Assembly: GCA_905214545.1 (NCBI GenBank) | Contig: CAJMMO010000003.1 | Coordinates: 124,001-188,000 of the forward strand | Direction: 5' to 3' | Length of the DNA stretch: 64,000 nucleotides | DNA from: an uncultured bacterium | GTDB lineage: Bacteria > Bacillota > Bacilli > Lactobacillales > Lactobacillaceae | In this document: positions 60,704-64,000 of the stretch, piece by piece | Layout: every line of letters starts with the position of its first letter | Numbering within the stretch: position 1 is the first letter of the stretch | Made by a program: the position numbers and the translations under genes | The notes under the pieces: model-generated | What the model saw: the letters and a program-made list of their open reading frames with translations, nothing else | Databases searched by the model: none | What the model was told of the DNA's origin: nothing

Positions 60704-61228
60704 TTAGCTATTTTTATACTGTCTATCAACAATTGTATACAAAATATCCCCCAATTCTCTGGGAGTTTTTTTACATCCTTGTTCAACCCAGTTTTTAATT
60801 ACCCCAACCGCACCGTAATAGTTAAATTGATATTCGATGTCAAACATCTGTTCATCATAATTACCCTGTTTTTTTAAAATTAACATTGTCTGCTTCTTAA
60901 GGTCGCTCATCATCCGCCGTACGGGCTCGCTCTCAACCCCAATATGGAAAAATTCACGGTAAAAATCCTGATTATCATAAATCACTTCCAAAAGCTTATA
61001 TCTATCGGTAAACATATTCTTGCTTTTAAAGGCTTGTTCTCTAAGCTCCTGCTCTATTTTTTCAAATAAGTCGTAAATATCTAAATAATTCCGATAAAAG
61101 GTTGAGCGATTGATATCAGCACGTGTACAAATCTCCTTGACCGTAATTTCAGATAAATGCTGATCTTTTAGAAGCTCAAACAAAGCCTGTTTAATAACCT
61201 GTTGAGTATATTTTTTTCTGCGATCCAT
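60704..61228 (-). CDS. TetR-family regulator
   Basis: A 174-residue TetR protein: RRKKYTQQVIKQALFELL, then HTH ITVKEICTRADINRSTFYRNYLDIYDLF (about 27-54), and a C-terminal domain of the kind seen with DhaS-like regulators. Divergent from the reductase gene at 61372 and probably its repressor. AT-rich codon use compared with neighbours. Confidence 0.9.
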   Translation of the reverse strand: MDRRKKYTQQVIKQALFELLKDQHLSEITVKEICTRADINRSTFYRNYLDIYDLFEKIEQELREQAFKSKNMFTDRYKLLEVIYDNQDFYREFFHIGVESEPVRRMMSDLKKQTMLILKKQGNYDEQMFDIEYQFNYYGAVGVIKNWVEQGCKKTPRELGDILYTIVDRQYKNS

Positions 61229-61295
61229 TTGCTAACCTTTCGCATCACATCATTTAAACATGTTGCATATTGAACACTAGTTAATTAATTGATGG

Positions 61296-61324
61296 TTGGC
61301 TGACTGCTTAAACTTGATTATCAT
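61296..61324 (+). promoter_or_regulatory. Promoter of the reductase gene
   Basis: TTGGCT (61296-61301), 17 bases, TATCAT (61319-61324). The gap to the TetR gene also holds GTTGCATATTGAAC, a possible imperfect operator (61262-61275). Confidence 0.5.
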
Positions 61325-61371
61325 ACGGTTAGCCAAATTTTGCAACACGTGATGCAGAAAGGAAAACTTCA

Positions 61372-62370
61372 ATGAAAAAAATTTTGGTAACAGGAGGCAC
61401 TGGTTTCTTAGCTGGCTGGGTAATCCGTCGCTTATTGGAACAAGGCTGCTCAGTTCGCACAACGGTACGTTCAGAACAAAAATTTTCAAAAATTGTTGAT
61501 ATGTTACAGGCTGCTCATGTCGATACAAGCAAATTAAGTTATGTTGTCACAGATTTAACTGCCCCGAATGGCTGGGATCAAGCAATGAAAGACGTAACTT
61601 ATGTCCTCCACCTTGCTTCACCCCTTGGTGGTAATAATCAAGATGATCCGCACTTAATTAACGTTGCTAAAGAAGGCGTCACCTATGTCATCGAAGCCGC
61701 CATCAAAGCTCAAGTAGATAAAATTGTCATGACCTCTTCAGAAGCGGCAAATTATCCTGAAAAGAGCAATGGCAATCAAAAATTAAATGAAAGCTATTGG
61801 ACGGATTTAAACAATAAGCTGCTCACTAATTACATGCGCTCTAAAGTAGTAGCTGAGCAGACAGCATGGGAACTCATCAATAAACAAACACACACAAAAC
61901 TGGTTACTATTTTGCCCGGTGCAATACTAGGGCCAAATATGTCTGGCAGGCATGGCAGTACTGACCAGATCTTCGAAATGATCCTAAAAGGGATGCCAAG
62001 CCCTCATGTCATTTATCCAGTCGTCGATGTTCGTGATTTAGCAGATCTCCACATCAAGGCAATGCAAAACAGCGAAGCCGATGGTAAAAGGTTCATAGCA
62101 GAAAGCGAAGAAATGACAATGCCCCAAATGGCTAGCTTGATTAAGCAGCACTATCCATCCTATAAAGTGAGCACCCTGACTATTCCAAACTGGTTTGTAG
62201 GAATAGCAGCGAATTTTAACAGTGCAATGAAGACTTTGAATACAATGATTGGTTTAAAATATCACCGCGATAACTCCAGGGCGAGAACAATTTTAAAATG
62301 GCATCCACGACCTGCCAGCCAAACTGTATTAGATAGCGTGAATTACCTAATTCAAAATCAATTAATATAA
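61372..62370 (+). CDS. NAD(P)-dependent aldehyde/ketone reductase, extended SDR
   Basis: A 332-residue reductase of the dihydroflavonol-reductase-like group. ILVTGGTGFLAGWVIRRLL is the cofactor loop with RTTVRSEQK after strand 2, VLHLASPLG follows, and the catalytic pair is Tyr-x-x-x-Lys in NYMRSKVVAE near residue 160. AGAAAGGAAA is upstream. AT-rich compared with the OYE and rib genes. Probably regulated by the divergent TetR. Confidence 0.9.
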   Translation: MKKILVTGGTGFLAGWVIRRLLEQGCSVRTTVRSEQKFSKIVDMLQAAHVDTSKLSYVVTDLTAPNGWDQAMKDVTYVLHLASPLGGNNQDDPHLINVAKEGVTYVIEAAIKAQVDKIVMTSSEAANYPEKSNGNQKLNESYWTDLNNKLLTNYMRSKVVAEQTAWELINKQTHTKLVTILPGAILGPNMSGRHGSTDQIFEMILKGMPSPHVIYPVVDVRDLADLHIKAMQNSEADGKRFIAESEEMTMPQMASLIKQHYPSYKVSTLTIPNWFVGIAANFNSAMKTLNTMIGLKYHRDNSRARTILKWHPRPASQTVLDSVNYLIQNQLI

Positions 62371-62396
62371 ATATCAGTTCAATATTTAAGAGCAAA

Positions 62397-62440
62397 ACAA
62401 AAAAGGTGTACTAGTTTTCAACAATTAGTACACCTTTTTA
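62397..62440. terminator. Terminator hairpin, right flank of the cassette
   Basis: AGGTGTACTA/TAGTACACCT stem with the same GTTTTCAACAAT loop as 60624-60667. One base pair differs on both arms (C-G to A-T), a compensated change. Confidence 0.85.
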
Positions 62441-62599
62441 TTAGCTAAATATCTGAAAGCCAAAAGTTCCATAAAATTAGAAAAACGCCTTTCACCTCAA
62501 AAAAGGATCCAGACGTTTTTCCTATGTCATGCACTATTAAGCAACATGACGCCATTACTGGCAAATATCTATTTCAACGTTATCTTATCTGAATTATCG

Positions 62600-63619
62600 C
62601 TAATAGTCAAAAGGTAGTGGCCAATCACATTGCCGCCAATAGCCAATATCTTTTAAATAGCTTTCTTTCAAACTATTCGGGATTTTGCTCTGAATCATTA
62701 AGCAAGAGAATGATTCTTTGATCCCTTGAACTTTATCTAATATACACATAGATTGAAAAAGATTTAAATTTCGATTGGACCTATTGGTTCTTAAATACAA
62801 ATTCTTTATTAGCTTATTATCCACAGGATATTTAGCATGATACCTGCTTTTATTGATCATTTCAAAGTGAGCACATTCATTTCTTAACCAGTTAACTACA
62901 TAGAGAATGCTTTCAAATTCAGATCTATTAACTGGTTTAAGATTAAAATCAGCCAATACTTATTGAGCAACTTTTGAATTTAAAAGAGAGAACATCATAT
63001 GAGTTTGCCCAAAATCTAATACTTTTATCGCAACCCACAAAGGTGGTCTGCCCCCATACGCACTCATATATCTTTCTCTGCGTCTTAACTTACGAATCAA
63101 TTTAATATCAGTAACAAAGAATGGAAAAAGTCCTCTCTGATTTACGTGTGGGGTACTGCCAGTATACTTTTTTGAATACCCAAATCTGGCATAAAAAACT
63201 TCCTCACGATCATTTACACTAACCATCTTGTAATTGCCAGTGTCGCAATAAGCATTCCACAAAGGATAACGTTCAGAAAAATGATAGGCGATAGAAGTCT
63301 TTAGCCTTATTTCAAATTTACCAATTTCGGATAACAATAACTCGCGGAGCTTTTTGTTAAGCTTATATAAGCCTAGCAGGTCATCCAAGGAGTAGTTCCC
63401 ATAATACTTATTCTTAGAATCAGAGACATTAATAATGTCATCCAGTCCATTAACCAAGTCGAAATAATTTTTTTGGATCAGTTCAAGTTTTAATTTTCTA
63501 ATAGATTCTTCTCTAGATCTATTGGGCGGCAACTTAAGATGTCGCTGATTAACAACAATCTCACACTGCTCATCTAATGTCTTGAACTCTTTAGGTTCAT
63601 CACTCCTCAAGAGGACCAC
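62600..63619 (-). pseudogene. Abi_2 (AbiD/F-like) abortive-infection gene, interrupted by an in-frame stop
   Basis: About 340 codons. The first part (62960-63619, 219 residues) has LVNGLDDIIN, LYKLNKKLRELLLSEIGKFEIRLKTSIAYHFSE and LPLWVAIKVLDFG-like PPLWVAIKVLDFGQ, typical of Abi_2. It stops at TAA (62960-62962) after SKVAQ; the same frame continues VLADFNLKPV to NWLRNECAHF, the family's RNxxAH HEPN-type motif. Both parts are needed for one normal Abi_2 protein. The start is a GTG; a TTG shortly after is also possible. The product would lack the putative RNase motif. Confidence 0.8.
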
Positions 63620-63670
63620 ACCTCATTCTTTTAAAAAGCATGTCTCATACTAATAAATACGCAGTAATTA

Positions 63671-64000
63671 TTAAAAACTATTCTTTATCACATCATTAAC
63701 TTGCAGCAGTTCATACCGTTTAACTTCAACCCTTATGCTCTGACCAAATTTTTCAGGCAGCTGCCCATCGGGCTCTAGGTAAAAGGCGTGCCCACTTTCA
63801 TCGCGCAGCTTAACAAAAGACGTTTCTCCAATCCTTTGATGTCCAGCCACCAGAAACTTTTTGCCGGTATCCGCAACATCCCCTAAAATACCAATTTTGA
63901 AGTTATATGAACTGCCAACTTTCAAAAAGCTAAACTCATCGTCGCCCCTAATGTCTGAATCATCAAAGGCCGTGATTTGGTGCTTGCTTTCGTCTTGTAA
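63671..64000 (-). CDS. Unknown protein, 5' end beyond the window
   Basis: The frame is open from the window edge: LQDESKHQITAFDDSD then EFSFLKVGSSYNFKIGILGD and on to a stop at 63671, at least 109 residues. A TTG could start a shorter 84-residue version, but there is no ribosome binding site, so the longer partial form is preferred. The C-terminal part looks like a small beta domain (FLVAGHQRIGETSFVKLRDE). Not recognised. Confidence 0.55.
   Translation of the reverse strand, partial: LQDESKHQITAFDDSDIRGDDEFSFLKVGSSYNFKIGILGDVADTGKKFLVAGHQRIGETSFVKLRDESGHAFYLEPDGQLPEKFGQSIRVEVKRYELLQVNDVIKNSF

Overview
The window looks like a chromosome segment of a lactobacillus (family Lactobacillaceae, GC near 50%). 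The reasons are strong GGAGG ribosome binding sites, YSIRK/YGLRK-type signal peptides, LPQTG-anchored mucin-binding and BspA-like surface proteins, a ribD-ribE-ribBA-ribH operon behind an FMN riboswitch, and many small MarR, TetR and MerR-controlled flavoenzyme operons. I cannot fix the species from sequence alone. No rRNA, tRNA, prophage or CRISPR array was seen.

Layout. 0-1.5 kb: a GNAT acetyltransferase and an Asp-nucleophile hydrolase. 1.6-13.2 kb: a defence island with an FRG-domain protein, an XRE/DUF2971 pair, and a type I restriction-modification locus in the order small hsdS, hsdM, hsdS, tyrosine recombinase, inverted hsdS, hsdR. Inverted repeats inside the two hsdS genes mark it as a DNA-inversion specificity switch, while hsdR carries an in-frame amber codon. 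13.3-17.4 kb: two paralogous LPQTG surface proteins, one broken by an amber codon. 17.6-31.7 kb: a redox and efflux region with a secreted flavodoxin, three tandem small RNA units, a nitroreductase, two DHA2-type MFS exporters, two aldo-keto reductases, an azoreductase, a MerR-controlled flavodoxin-fold oxidoreductase and several MarR/TetR regulators. 31.8-36.4 kb: a second flavodoxin-fold oxidoreductase behind its own FMN riboswitch, then the riboflavin operon behind another. 36.4-41.2 kb: a quinone reductase with an Rrf2 regulator, an AIM24-like protein, an esterase, an NmrA-like protein and an Mrr-type restriction enzyme. 41.3-52.8 kb: four large surface proteins, one with an amber codon and one frameshifted at a poly-G tract inside its signal peptide. 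53-58.5 kb: a DUF4870 protein, a BceAB-type ABC transporter, acetyltransferases and an AAA/DUF4143 ATPase. 58.7-59.35 kb: a tandem pair of antisense-RNA modules that look like type I toxin-antitoxin loci with shrunken toxin genes. 59.4-64 kb: an old-yellow-enzyme homologue, a low-GC TetR/reductase cassette, a broken Abi_2 gene and a partial gene running off the end.

The best candidates for something undescribed are: (1) a regulon of four promoters (about 20.0, 22.3, 38.6 and 39.55 kb) that share a two-part motif placed exactly 23 bases before the -10 box, driving an exporter, a SnoaL-like protein with two reductases, an esterase and an NmrA-like protein; (2) the duplicated antisense-RNA module at 58.7-59.35 kb, whose leader/antisense recognition sequences differ between copies but match within each copy; (3) the three-copy small RNA array at 18.26-18.67 kb; and (4) an FMN riboswitch on a lone oxidoreductase gene. 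Several defence and adhesin genes are switched or broken (DNA inversion, homopolymer slippage, four in-frame stops), which suggests these functions are under variable selection in this strain.
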